NCBI GenBank assembly: GCA_963710275.1
Contig: CAVPZS010000002.1
Location: 186,001-250,000 of the forward strand
Length of the DNA stretch: 64,000 bases
Origin: Rhodoblastus sp963710275
GTDB taxonomy: Bacteria > Pseudomonadota > Alphaproteobacteria > Rhizobiales > Beijerinckiaceae
Reading direction: 5' to 3'
Of this stretch, positions 7,763-15,312 are shown piece after piece. Under the pieces are notes generated by a model, which worked only from the letters and a program-made list of their open reading frames with translations, made no database searches and was not told the origin of the DNA. Each line of letters begins with the position of its first letter. Position 1 is the stretch's first letter. The position numbers were made by a program, and so were the translations under genes.

Positions 7763-9244
7763 CTAGTTAATCAAATACCGGCTCAGGCGCCATGTCTGAA
7801 AGCTCCAGCCGCGCCAGTCCTCTTGCTTGGCGCGTTGCGCCGCCGCCATGCTGTTGCGGTACTGGAAGACGAAAGAGTTGATCGGGGAACTCCCTTCGAC
7901 GCTGGCGAGATAGCGGTCGAGCGCCGGAATGGCCTGGGGGCCGAGGCCAAGCAGGTAACCGACATCGAGCACGTGGCCGGCCTGGGCGGCCTCGCGCTGA
8001 TGGGCGAGGTTGTAGCTGGCGATCATGTCCGGAAAATTGACGAAGCAGCAGGCGTAGAGCGCCAGGGTCAGCGCCCCCCCGTTCATCGCCAGCAGCCAGC
8101 CGTTGGATTTGCGCCGCGCGATCTGCGCGACGATCAGCAACAGCCCGACCGCCACCAGCCCCATCCAGATGAAGGCCGCGACCCGCAGATAAGTCAGCGA
8201 ATAGGCCTCAACATAGAGATTGAGGCGCAGGATCGACGACAGAACCAGCAGGACGTTCTGCGCGATCCAGGCCAGCACCAGCGGCTTGATCAGCGGCGAA
8301 TTCTCGGCCGGCCCACCGCGCCGCATCGCCGCGAGGACGAAAGCCGCGGCCAGCAGCGCCGTGGCGATCAGCGGATAGGCGCCGCGATGGGCGTAGGCGG
8401 CGTGGCTCATGCCATCCGGCAGGCTGGCGCCGCCCCAGAGATAGGCAAGGTCCATCGCCGTCTGCAGCGCGAACAAGGCGTTGAACAGCACCAGCGAACG
8501 CAGGATCGCGGTCTCGCCGAACAACTCGCCGCAATCGTCGAGCACTGAAAATTGCGGCCGCTTGGCGCGAACCGATTTTGGCTTGAGCCGAACGCGAAGA
8601 TGCAGCAGCGGCCAGATCGCGAAAATGACCAGGGTCCAGAACAGCAGGCGCTTGAGATCGAAGAGCGCGAACAGGGCGCGAAGGTCGATGTCCCTGAGCA
8701 GGAATTCGATCAGCGGATTGGCCGAAGCGAACAGCGAGAGGAACAGGACGCCGAAGCCCAGCGGCGCGATCCAGGCCGCGACGCCGAAACCGCGCCTTGG
8801 CGCCAAAGCCGGGCGCCGGGCCAACCGGCGCGTCCGACGCCAGTCACGAAGCAGAAGGAACGGCCCGACGAAGGGCGTCTTGAGGATTTGCCGCAAAAGC
8901 CCCGGCATGGATTCGATGCGGCCGGCTGACATGATGAGCGCATAGGCCAGCAGTCCACCGAGCGCGAACAGGATCGAGAGCAGGTTGACATCGATCAGCA
9001 GCGCAAGCAGGCCCGCGAAGAGCGCGCCCCAGGCGATGGATCGCAACCGGCCCTTGGCGCGGACGACATTGACGACGGGAACGATCAGGCCGAGCGCCGC
9101 CAGGAACAGCACGAGCGACAGGCCGATGTCGCCTCCCAACAGCAGGAAATCGGCGAGGGCGGCGCAGACGCCAGCGGCGAGGCCCTTTCGCCAAAGCCAT
9201 TCATTGGCGGTTCGAATGCGGTGGGGAAAAAAATCAGCCATCAT
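7763..9244 (-). CDS. DUF4173-type polytopic membrane protein
   Basis: About 493 aa with roughly ten to twelve hydrophobic segments. The central part (NALFALQTAMDLAYLWGG, then AYAHRGAYPLIATALLAAAF) and the soluble C-terminal tail ending in a WRGWSFQTWRLSRYL motif match DUF4173/DUF4153-like proteins, which have no firm function. Start at the ATG pair 9241/9244, MMADFFPHR. It is upstream of the two-component genes on the same strand, consistent with an accessory or target of that system. Confidence 0.75.
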   Translation of the reverse strand: MMADFFPHRIRTANEWLWRKGLAAGVCAALADFLLLGGDIGLSLVLFLAALGLIVPVVNVVRAKGRLRSIAWGALFAGLLALLIDVNLLSILFALGGLLAYALIMSAGRIESMPGLLRQILKTPFVGPFLLLRDWRRTRRLARRPALAPRRGFGVAAWIAPLGFGVLFLSLFASANPLIEFLLRDIDLRALFALFDLKRLLFWTLVIFAIWPLLHLRVRLKPKSVRAKRPQFSVLDDCGELFGETAILRSLVLFNALFALQTAMDLAYLWGGASLPDGMSHAAYAHRGAYPLIATALLAAAFVLAAMRRGGPAENSPLIKPLVLAWIAQNVLLVLSSILRLNLYVEAYSLTYLRVAAFIWMGLVAVGLLLIVAQIARRKSNGWLLAMNGGALTLALYACCFVNFPDMIASYNLAHQREAAQAGHVLDVGYLLGLGPQAIPALDRYLASVEGSSPINSFVFQYRNSMAAAQRAKQEDWRGWSFQTWRLSRYLIN

Positions 9245-9340
9245 GAGAAATCTCGCCAAGGACAGGTCGCGCCGGCTTCTCCGGCGGAAACAAGCATGGG
9301 CTTGGCCTGTGCAGTCCCGCAGCGCGGATGATCGAGAAAT

Positions 9341-10768
9341 TCAGGATTTTTGTGCAGTTCTTGCGCAGGGCGACGGGACCGCCGCGGCGCGGACGTCAGC
9401 GCGCGGCGCCGAGACTTTCGCCAGCACGCTTTCGAGCAGCGGCGTCATCAGCGCCAATTGCCGCGACTTGATCGCGAAATTCCACAAGGGCTCGAATTTC
9501 TTCCAGCCAGCGGCGTAGAAGAAATGCTTCGCCCTGTGCTTCGCGCCGTCATGGGTCAGCGCGCCCGCGGCGATATTTTTCCAGCCGTAAAAATCGCGAT
9601 AGGCTTTCGCGTAGCCTTCTTCCAGCTGCTGCGCCGTCATCTTCTTCGGCTTGAAGACGACATGGCGCGTGTCGTAGCAGTCCCAGTCGCGGCTGACGAT
9701 GCGCTGATCCGCTGCGAGTTTTTGATAAAGCCGGGTCCCCGGATAGGGCGTCTGGATGTGGAAGGTCGAGGTCGTCACGCCGTTGCGCGCCGCCCATTCG
9801 ACGGTACGGTCGAACACTTCGGGACCGTCGTCGTCCATGCCGAACACGAAGGAGCCGTTGATCATCACGCCCAGGTCGTTCAGGCGCCGCGCTGCCGCCT
9901 CGTAATCGCGCGCGAGATTTTGCTTCTTGTTGCTGTCGCGCAGGTTGTCGGCGGAAAAGGTCTCGAAGCCGACGAACAGGCTGCGCAGCCCGGCCTGCGC
10001 CGCGCGCTCGACGAGATCGCCGCGCAGGACGGAATCCACGGTCGCCGCGCCCTGGAACAGCCTGCCCATGCCGCGCATGCCCTCGAACAGGTTTTCCGCG
10101 AAGCGCCGGTCGCCGAACAGATGATCGTCGAGAAAATAGAGATGGCGTCCGGGCAGGCGCTCGATTTCCGCCAGCGCCTCGTCGACGCGCTGGGTATAGA
10201 AACCGCGGCCTCCCGCAAAGAACGCGTCCTTGTAGCAGAAGTCGCAATGCTGCGGGCAGCCACGCGTGACGACAAGGGAATTGGGTACGAGATAGAGGTT
10301 GCGCTTGATCAGGTCGCGGCGAATGCGCGGCTGGTTTTCGATGCTGCGCCCGATCGTGGAATAATAGGCCTTGGCCGCCCTGCCCGCGGCGAAGTCGGCG
10401 AGGAATTGCGGAAAGGTTTGCTCGCCCGGACCGATGAAAATGGCGTCGGCATGGGCCGCCGCCTCTTCCGGCAGGGAGGTGACATGCAGCCCTCCCAGCG
10501 CCACGAAACAATTTTTCGCCCGGTAATGATCGGCCAGCGCATAGGCGCGCCGCGCATTGGTGACATAGACCTGGATCACCACCAGGTCAGGCTGGTCCTC
10601 GGTGTTCAAAGTCTCGACATGATCGTCGACGATCTCGGCCTCGTCGTCGGGCGACAGATAGGCGGCGAGCGTCGCCAGGCCAAGCGGCGGAAACAGCGAA
10701 TATTTGATCGGCCGCCAGAACGGGCTCCCGGCCTCGATCAGCGCGGGCAGGATGAACTTGACCTTCAT
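9341..10768 (-). CDS. B12-binding-domain radical SAM protein
   Basis: 475 aa. Residues 1-130 form a cobalamin-binding-like Rossmann domain (PPLGLATLAAYL, then VALGGLHVTSLPEEA and FIGPGEQTFPQFL), although no clear DxHxxG cobalamin-ligand motif is visible. The radical SAM core has the cluster motif C171-x3-C175-x2-C178 (CPQHCDFCY). Later motifs FVGFETFS, FGMDDDGPEVFD and HIQTPYPGTRL fit this large family of methylases, oxidoreductases and cyclases. The ATG at 10768 has GGAGGCGGGG upstream and overlaps the stop of a 34-codon ORF. Substrate unknown; the sequence does not resemble the hopanoid enzymes HpnP, HpnR or HpnJ closely enough to name. The last codons lie inside a degenerate copy of the 86-bp repeat. 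Confidence 0.85.
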   Translation of the reverse strand: MKVKFILPALIEAGSPFWRPIKYSLFPPLGLATLAAYLSPDDEAEIVDDHVETLNTEDQPDLVVIQVYVTNARRAYALADHYRAKNCFVALGGLHVTSLPEEAAAHADAIFIGPGEQTFPQFLADFAAGRAAKAYYSTIGRSIENQPRIRRDLIKRNLYLVPNSLVVTRGCPQHCDFCYKDAFFAGGRGFYTQRVDEALAEIERLPGRHLYFLDDHLFGDRRFAENLFEGMRGMGRLFQGAATVDSVLRGDLVERAAQAGLRSLFVGFETFSADNLRDSNKKQNLARDYEAAARRLNDLGVMINGSFVFGMDDDGPEVFDRTVEWAARNGVTTSTFHIQTPYPGTRLYQKLAADQRIVSRDWDCYDTRHVVFKPKKMTAQQLEEGYAKAYRDFYGWKNIAAGALTHDGAKHRAKHFFYAAGWKKFEPLWNFAIKSRQLALMTPLLESVLAKVSAPRADVRAAAVPSPCARTAQKS

Positions 10769-10869
10769 GCCCCGCCTCCAAGGCTCATCGCGAGCAGCGA
10801 AATGAGCAATCCGAGCAGGCTCGGGACGAAGCCGATGGACAGGAAAAGCGGAGGCGCGGCGCAAGGCAT
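10765..10869 (-). CDS. 34-residue putative membrane peptide, coupled to the radical SAM gene
   Basis: Encodes MPCAAPPLFLSIGFVPSLLG followed by a further leucine-rich half, 34 aa, essentially one hydrophobic helix. Its TGA overlaps the ATG of the radical SAM gene (ATGA), and an AGAGGAGAT sequence lies 9 nt before its own ATG. The arrangement, RBS and coupling argue for translation, but there is no homology support. It could be a small anchor, a leader that controls radical SAM translation, or a peptide substrate. Confidence 0.45.
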   Translation of the reverse strand: MPCAAPPLFLSIGFVPSLLGLLISLLAMSLGGGA

Positions 10870-10873
10870 GGAT

Positions 10874-11044
10874 CTATCTCCTCTGGCTGTCTGGCTCGAT
10901 CACGCGCGGTTTTCGCCGCGGCGACGGCCTGACAAAGGGCAGAACGATCGCGCTCTCGCGTTCGGGCGGCGCCAGCCACCATCCATCCCTGAGCAGGCTG
11001 TATGGGAGCTTCTTGCGGGGGATGGGCGGGTCGTGATCGGTCAT
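10874..11044 (-). CDS. 56-residue basic, proline-rich small protein upstream of the radical SAM gene
   Basis: 56 aa beginning MTDHDPPIPRKKLPYSLLRD and ending in a basic RPSPRRKPR segment and EPDSQRR. The stop is 4 nt before the ATG of the 34-residue ORF, and its ATG directly abuts the 86-bp repeat at 11045-11130. No RBS is obvious because the repeat occupies that position. Codon composition and polar/aromatic content look protein-like. Possible partner or substrate of the radical SAM enzyme; function unknown. Confidence 0.4.
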   Translation of the reverse strand: MTDHDPPIPRKKLPYSLLRDGWWLAPPERESAIVLPFVRPSPRRKPRVIEPDSQRR

Positions 11045-11130
11045 GGCGCGAAGCTACGGCTGCGCCTTGCAGCGCCTCAGCGGCGCACGCCCAGAATTTC
11101 AGGATTTTAATGCAGGATTTGCGCAGCGCG
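11045..11130. repeat. 86-bp direct repeat, copy 1
   Basis: Identical over 86 bp to 13482-13567, starting GGCGCGAAGCTACGGCTGCG and ending GATTTGCGCAGCGCG. Internally it contains GCGCCTTGCAGCGCC- and GGCGCACGCCC-type GC-rich blocks and an AATTTCAGGATTTTAATGCA core. A diverged relative lies at about 9300-9372, over the end of the radical SAM gene. Copy 1 sits immediately before the 56-residue ORF on the minus strand. Confidence 0.92.
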
Positions 11131-11140
11131 GCCTTGGCCG

Positions 11141-11161
11141 TCGCAACGATTGGCGTTGCGA
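11141..11161. other. Perfect 8-bp hairpin in the intergenic region
   Basis: TCGCAACG, loop ATTGG, CGTTGCGA, followed on the plus strand by TTTAGT. Too weak a T-run for a confident terminator. It lies 10 bp after repeat copy 1 at the edge of an AT-richer stretch. I see no gene between 11131 and 11348. Confidence 0.5.
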
Positions 11162-11348
11162 TTTAGTATGCGCGTGGTGGATTTTGACAAAGTTCACGAA
11201 CATTGGGCTTTGTCGTGCGGCAATCGTGATAACTCAGTGTTCTCCCGCCTGTTCCGGTCAGCGACGCCGCAAAAGAATGCGAAAACCCTATCGCCAACAA
11301 TTAATATCATTGCAATTACAAGGTAATATGAGACGCCTAGCCTGACGC

Positions 11349-11597
11349 TTACATACGAAATTTGATCATCGGAGCGCATTCAGACATTTCGCTCTTCACG
11401 CCCGCCTCGTCGTCAACACCCACGTGCGCGCAACCGGTCGAGGAAGCCAGTTCGGACAAATGTTTTTTCAGTTCGTTCAGATGGTATCCGATATTGTCGA
11501 GCGCTTTGGTCGGTTGATCGGCAAAGCGGATTTCAAGCTCTGCATAGCTTAAGTCAATCGACGCCAACTCAAGAAATTCTATTACACTCTTACGCAT
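11349..11597 (-). CDS. Hypothetical protein, 82 aa
   Basis: Starts MRKSVIEFLELASIDLSYAE; the ATG at 11597 has a GGAGAG RBS 5 nt upstream. Largely helical, with a LDNIGYHLNELKKHLSELAS amphipathic segment near the middle and two cysteines (one in SSTGCAH, one in MSECAP). No family recognised. The base composition is more AT-rich than the flanks, and it belongs to a patch of small minus-strand genes with the GhoS-like and IHF-like genes. Confidence 0.6.
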   Translation of the reverse strand: MRKSVIEFLELASIDLSYAELEIRFADQPTKALDNIGYHLNELKKHLSELASSTGCAHVGVDDEAGVKSEMSECAPMIKFRM

Positions 11598-11715
11598 GCA
11601 ACTCTCCAAAATGTTTTTATTTTCTGCGATCAGTCGCCCAAAGTCCAAGTTCAAGGGTTCAACGGGACTTCCGTCCGGAAAGGCAATTGCAACAACAAGG
11701 TCGAACCCATTTTAT

Positions 11716-11952
11716 TTACAACGCGTAATAGTGACGCCTGACTGCCGCCGCAGCGCCGACAGCGAGTTCCATAACTCCGGCGCGGGTCAATTCTCCCTGA
11801 AATTGATACTCAGCCGATGACCTTCCGGATTGCGCCTCGTCGTTCGATAGAAGCGGTTGGCTAAAGCCCTTTTCTGTCATCTCTTCACGGAGATTTGCGT
11901 AGTCCTTGGACTCCGCGTGATGAAGTTCGACATGGACAACAAAATATTTCAT
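11716..11952 (-). CDS. DUF2622/GhoS-like small protein
   Basis: 78 aa, beginning MKYFVVHVELHHAESKDYAN and continuing with LREEMTEKGFS, a middle AEYQFQGELTRAGVMELAVGA segment and a short tail. This beta-alpha-beta pattern (hydrophobic strand, YxxLxxxMxxxGF helix, AEYxxxGELT strand) resembles the DUF2622/GhoS-type ferredoxin-like fold often annotated as a type V antitoxin-like endoribonuclease. Assignment is from remembered family pattern, not a search. No GhoT-like toxin is adjacent; the neighbours are an 82-aa unknown and an IHF-like gene. ATG at 11952 preferred over a TTG three codons upstream. Confidence 0.5.
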   Translation of the reverse strand: MKYFVVHVELHHAESKDYANLREEMTEKGFSQPLLSNDEAQSGRSSAEYQFQGELTRAGVMELAVGAAAAVRRHYYAL

Positions 11953-12017
11953 CAAACTCAATACTCATTCCAAACGAACAACAACAATCGGCAATCGATC
12001 AAGCGCTGCAATTCCAG

Positions 12018-12392
12018 TTAGTCTTGCCCCGATTTCATCTGGTCGCGCAAAACGAGAGATGCTTTAAATGACAGCACTCTTCGAGGCGCAATCGCCGCCT
12101 CGACGCCCGTTTTAGGATTGCGTCCGACGCGGCCGCCTTTCTCGCGAACGCTGAACGACCCAAAACCTCGAAGATTGACAGCTTCGCCCTTGACGAAGAC
12201 GTCGGAAATTTCGGCCAGCACATTTTCCAACATATCGGCGGACGCCGCGCGCGTCAGGCCGGACTTGCGGACGACAGCGTCCACCAAATCGATGCGCGTC
12301 ACCGTTTTGCTCACTCGGGTCTCCGGCGTAGACGCCCGCTTTTTTCGGGCCGGCCGCGTCTTCGCGACAGGCGATATCTGATCCATCGACAT
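12018..12392 (-). CDS. HU/IHF-family DNA-binding protein with N-terminal extension
   Basis: About 124 aa from the ATG at 12392. The core resembles IHF-alpha: RIDLVDAVVRKSGLTRAAS, a helical dimer part, VNLRGFGSFSVREKGGR, and the DNA-intercalating arm RVGRNPKTG followed by APRRVLSFKAS. The first 30 or so residues (with RPARKKRAS) are an extra basic tail not found in ordinary IHF (about 100 aa). Other possible starts are ATG 12413 and GTG 12491; 12392 has GGGG a few bases upstream. It is transcribed divergently from a Crp/Fnr gene across about 130 bp. Likely an accessory paralog rather than the housekeeping IhfA. Confidence 0.82.
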   Translation of the reverse strand: MSMDQISPVAKTRPARKKRASTPETRVSKTVTRIDLVDAVVRKSGLTRAASADMLENVLAEISDVFVKGEAVNLRGFGSFSVREKGGRVGRNPKTGVEAAIAPRRVLSFKASLVLRDQMKSGQD

Positions 12393-12523
12393 TTGCCCCA
12401 AGATATGAGTCATATAGCTGCCGAGCGCATGTCCCGAACGCCGTCGGAAAAACACGTTCCCCGTACTGTATAAATTCGTTTTCAATGGCACATTGTTCGC
12501 TGACGATCATTTTTGGAGGAAAA

Positions 12524-13215
12524 ATGCTCACAATTTCGGCCGCGCACAAGATCGCCATCGACAATGGCTGGCTGAGCGTGACCCCGACGTCGTTTCAAAA
12601 TACGGTTCTCGAAGGGTGCCGGCTGCGATGTTTCAAGGCAGGAGAGTCGATCTTCAGGGTTGGCGATCCGCCCGGAGGCATGTTTGCCCTTGTGTCCGGC
12701 AGCGTCGGGGTTTCAATCGCGCCTGGCGAACGCGGACCCTATTTCGTCCATCTGGCGCAGCCCGGAACCTGGTTCGGCGAGGCGGCAGCGATCACGCGGC
12801 GCCCCGTCGCGTCGGGCTGACGGCGATCCGCGACTCCGAAATGTTACACCTGCCGTTGCCGAAAATTGAGGAAATCATCGCCAGGGACGCCGCCGCGTGG
12901 AGGTTGTTCGCCCTCGTGACGATCGGCCACCTCGATATGGCCATTGGAGCCTGCGATGATCTGATGCTTCGCGATCACGGCAAGCGTCTGATTGCGACGC
13001 TCCTTCGGCTCGGCGGCTGCCGGCATGTCTCTCCGGCGGGTTGGTCCGGCGAACTCGACGTCAGTCACGAAGATTTGGCGACGCTCGCCAACGTCGCCAG
13101 AACAACCGCCGGATCTACTCTGAGGGCGCTCGAAAAGGATGGCCACATTCGAACCTCTTACCGCCGCATTGACATCGTGGCGCCCGACGCGCTGAGAGCG
13201 ATGCTACGCGACTAG
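12524..13215 (+). pseudogene. Crp/Fnr-family regulator, frameshifted
   Basis: The N-terminal cyclic-nucleotide-binding-like domain runs from MLTISAAHKIAIDNGWLSV through FRVGDPPGGMFALVSGSVGV to FGEAAAITRRP, then hits a stop. The rest continues in another frame: RRVGLTAIRDSEMLHLPLPK, a dimer helix, and a winged helix (DLATLANVARTTAGSTLRALEKDGHI). One missing C in the CCCC run at 12802-12805 explains the break; restoring it gives 231 codons. Strong RBS GGAGGA 4 nt before the ATG. No cysteines arranged as in FNR. The frame change may be real decay or a base-call error in the C run. Confidence 0.8.
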
Positions 13216-13220
13216 AGCGC

Positions 13221-13251
13221 TGCGCATTCGGTGACGTTCACCGAATGCGCA
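13221..13251. other. Perfect 14-bp inverted repeat after the Crp/Fnr gene
   Basis: TGCGCATTCGGTGA, loop CGT, TCACCGAATGCGCA. It lies 5 bp after the regulator's stop. The stem is strong but has no U-tract, so it may be a transcription-end or mRNA-stabilising hairpin, or a dispersed palindromic element. Confidence 0.7.
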
Positions 13252-13268
13252 GGGGAGCGAACCCGCGA

Positions 13269-13487
13269 TCACGCCGCCGCGCGTTCGCGCACCATCTTGT
13301 CGACGCCGGGGAAATCGAGCTTGCCCGAGCCGAGCAGCGGCAGCTGTTCGGCCACCAGGAATTCCGCGGGCACGGCCAGCTCCGAGGCGCCCTTCGACTT
13401 GGCATAGGCCAAAAATTCCGCCCGCGTGGCGTCCTTGCGCTGGGTGACCAGCACGATGCGCTCGCCTTTGCGCGGGTCGTCGGCGCG
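13269..13487 (-). pseudogene. Detached copy of the aas 3' end
   Basis: 219 bp that are about 93% identical (15 differences by eye) to the last 219 bp of aas at 15313-15531, on the same strand. It encodes the last 70 or so residues of the acyl-ACP ligase, including SELAVPAEFLVAEQLPLLGS and ending MVRERAAA. Most differences are synonymous, with QRKDAT against QHKDAS among the few replacements, so it descends from a gene that was under selection. It is cut at GGCGCG, where the 86-bp repeat copy 2 begins. There is no start codon or RBS for it. Confidence 0.88.
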
Positions 13488-13567
13488 AAGCTACGGCTGC
13501 GCCTTGCAGCGCCTCAGCGGCGCACGCCCAGAATTTCAGGATTTTAATGCAGGATTTGCGCAGCGCG
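13482..13567. repeat. 86-bp direct repeat, copy 2
   Basis: Identical to 11045-11130. The first six bases (GGCGCG) are shared with the end of the aas-like remnant, so the junction may have used this microhomology and the transposed unit may be only 80 bp. It ends 11 bp before the stop codon of the orphan membrane protein gene. Confidence 0.92.
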
Positions 13568-13577
13568 CATATAGGGC

Positions 13578-15281
13578 TTACCAGCCCGAACACAGCCGAT
13601 CCGAAACGACTTTTTCATTTGCGTTCCGTTCGATTTCGGCTCGCAAACTCGTCCCGTCAATGTTCGCGTTGGTCGACAATTCGTTCTCGACAAAGTCACG
13701 ATCGCCAAGGTTTGCCAGCGTCTTAAGCAAGAGACGACGCCGATCGCGATCAGCGCCGGTCGCACCCTTGTTCGCCTGGGTCGCCTCGCGGAGCGGACCG
13801 ATCAACTTGGACAGCCATTGCTTGTCGGCATAGCAGGCGCCCTGGATTCGTGCGTCGAACCCCTTGGCGTCGGCGTCCAAAGGCAGCAAATAGGGCGTCG
13901 GATCGACGCCGAGCCGCCCGACTGCGGGCAGCAATATGTCGCGCGTCTCGGGGCTCTTGCCTAGCAAAGCGACGATCCGGGCCGCGTAAGGCTTCAACAG
14001 CGAAGGGTCGAGCCGCGGAAACGTATAGGCCGCCTGACGGGCGACCGTATAGTCGGAACCGATGCCGTCCCTGGCGATCACGTCGAGAACGTCCGGTAAC
14101 AGGGTGCGGGTCACATCCTGACGACGTGCGAATATCTGATCAAAGAAGGTCGGCGTGCGCAGGCGGCCGTCGCGCGCGATGCGACGCAACAACGCCAGTC
14201 TGCTCGGCGTCCAGTCCTCGATGTTGCGCGCATGCATGATCCAGTCGGAAATCACTTCCGCCTGCTCGGCGTTGAACGGCGCGGTCTGGGGAAGGTTGAG
14301 CGCCGCGACCATTTCGCGAGTCATGGTCTCGTTGACGCCCTCGCGCCAATTTGCCCAATCGGCGGATTTGGCTACGACGGGCGGGGCGCCCGGAGGCAGC
14401 GCGAGCGAATAGCCAAGCGCGGAAAGCACGCCACTGAATGTAATAGCGTTGACCCTTTGCAGCGACCTAAGGACGTCGACTCCCCAACTGCTCCATCCGG
14501 CAAATTCCGGGCCAAGAACGAGTGGCGTCGAGGGTGTTTCCAGATCGACTTCCGTGCTGCGGAAAACTTCGGAGTTTTCGCCCTCCCTGGCGAGAAACAC
14601 CGAAACGCTCCGGGTCATTCGCAGGCGCGCGAGCTCGCGCTTCGGCGGCCATCCCACATTAGCCCGCTGCGGGGCGATCACGACTGTCAACTCTGCTGCT
14701 TCGCCCGAGTCGGGCGCCATCAACACACAGGTTTCGCTTTCCGGCTTTTGCGTGCCCGGCACAGCGCAATCTTCGCCGCGCATGAGCCGGAAGAACGTGC
14801 TCGGCGGCGAAGCGGCGCGCTTGTCGACATCGTCCATGACGATCCGCGCCCATCTGATCTGACCGTTCAGCAACAGCGTGCGGCATTCTACGCCACAGGC
14901 TTGCTGGTCCATGAAAGTCCCGAGATAATCCTGTGTCGGGCGATGAATTTCGATCGTGGTCGCACTGACCGGCGCCGCCGGCGCGCGATCTTTGAACCTC
15001 AAGGCGCTGGCTTTCCACTCGCCCAGCACGCGCCCCAGAGCACCGGGAGCCAGAGCGACAAGCGCCAGCGCCGCGCAGGACAGCGCGACGCCGCGCGCGC
15101 GCCTGCTGTTCCAGAAGGCGATCGAAGGATAAAGGCAAAGGCCATAAGCGAATCCTGTCGCGGCGTAAATTAATGGCGCTCCCAATCCTCCCAGCAACAT
15201 GACAAGGATGGCGGTGTCCTCGGTCGCCATCAACAGCGCCAGTCCGAGCGTTGCAGTCATGAAAATCAGGTAAATCCGCAT
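13578..15281 (-). CDS. Orphan membrane protein, 567 aa
   Basis: Unrecognised. Residues 1-90 hold about three membrane segments (MRIYLIFMTATLGLALLMAT, then GGLGAPLIYAATGFAYGLCL, then LSCAALALVALAPGAL). The rest, about 470 residues, is soluble and probably extracytoplasmic. It has a CGVEC motif near 135, a second cysteine pair in the 170-190 region, and a helical C-terminal half containing repeated L-L-P-x-V/A-x-x-R/G-x patterns reminiscent of HEAT-like repeats. The gene occupies the whole space between the displaced aas 3' end and aas itself. ATG at 15281; it ends with a normal TAA. Confidence 0.75.
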   Translation of the reverse strand: MRIYLIFMTATLGLALLMATEDTAILVMLLGGLGAPLIYAATGFAYGLCLYPSIAFWNSRRARGVALSCAALALVALAPGALGRVLGEWKASALRFKDRAPAAPVSATTIEIHRPTQDYLGTFMDQQACGVECRTLLLNGQIRWARIVMDDVDKRAASPPSTFFRLMRGEDCAVPGTQKPESETCVLMAPDSGEAAELTVVIAPQRANVGWPPKRELARLRMTRSVSVFLAREGENSEVFRSTEVDLETPSTPLVLGPEFAGWSSWGVDVLRSLQRVNAITFSGVLSALGYSLALPPGAPPVVAKSADWANWREGVNETMTREMVAALNLPQTAPFNAEQAEVISDWIMHARNIEDWTPSRLALLRRIARDGRLRTPTFFDQIFARRQDVTRTLLPDVLDVIARDGIGSDYTVARQAAYTFPRLDPSLLKPYAARIVALLGKSPETRDILLPAVGRLGVDPTPYLLPLDADAKGFDARIQGACYADKQWLSKLIGPLREATQANKGATGADRDRRRLLLKTLANLGDRDFVENELSTNANIDGTSLRAEIERNANEKVVSDRLCSGW

Positions 15282-15312
15282 GGCGCCGCTTCACCGTGTC
15301 CCGTCACCACGT

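Noticed and set aside
10785..10982. A 65-codon frame between the radical SAM gene and the repeat
   Set aside because: Arg/Ala/Ser-rich with no RBS; the 34- and 56-codon frames fit the spacing and overlap signals better.
11043..11345. A 100-codon plus-strand frame through repeat copy 1
   Set aside because: Composition changes abruptly at the repeat border, no RBS, and the same peptide arises at copy 2 only because the repeat is identical.
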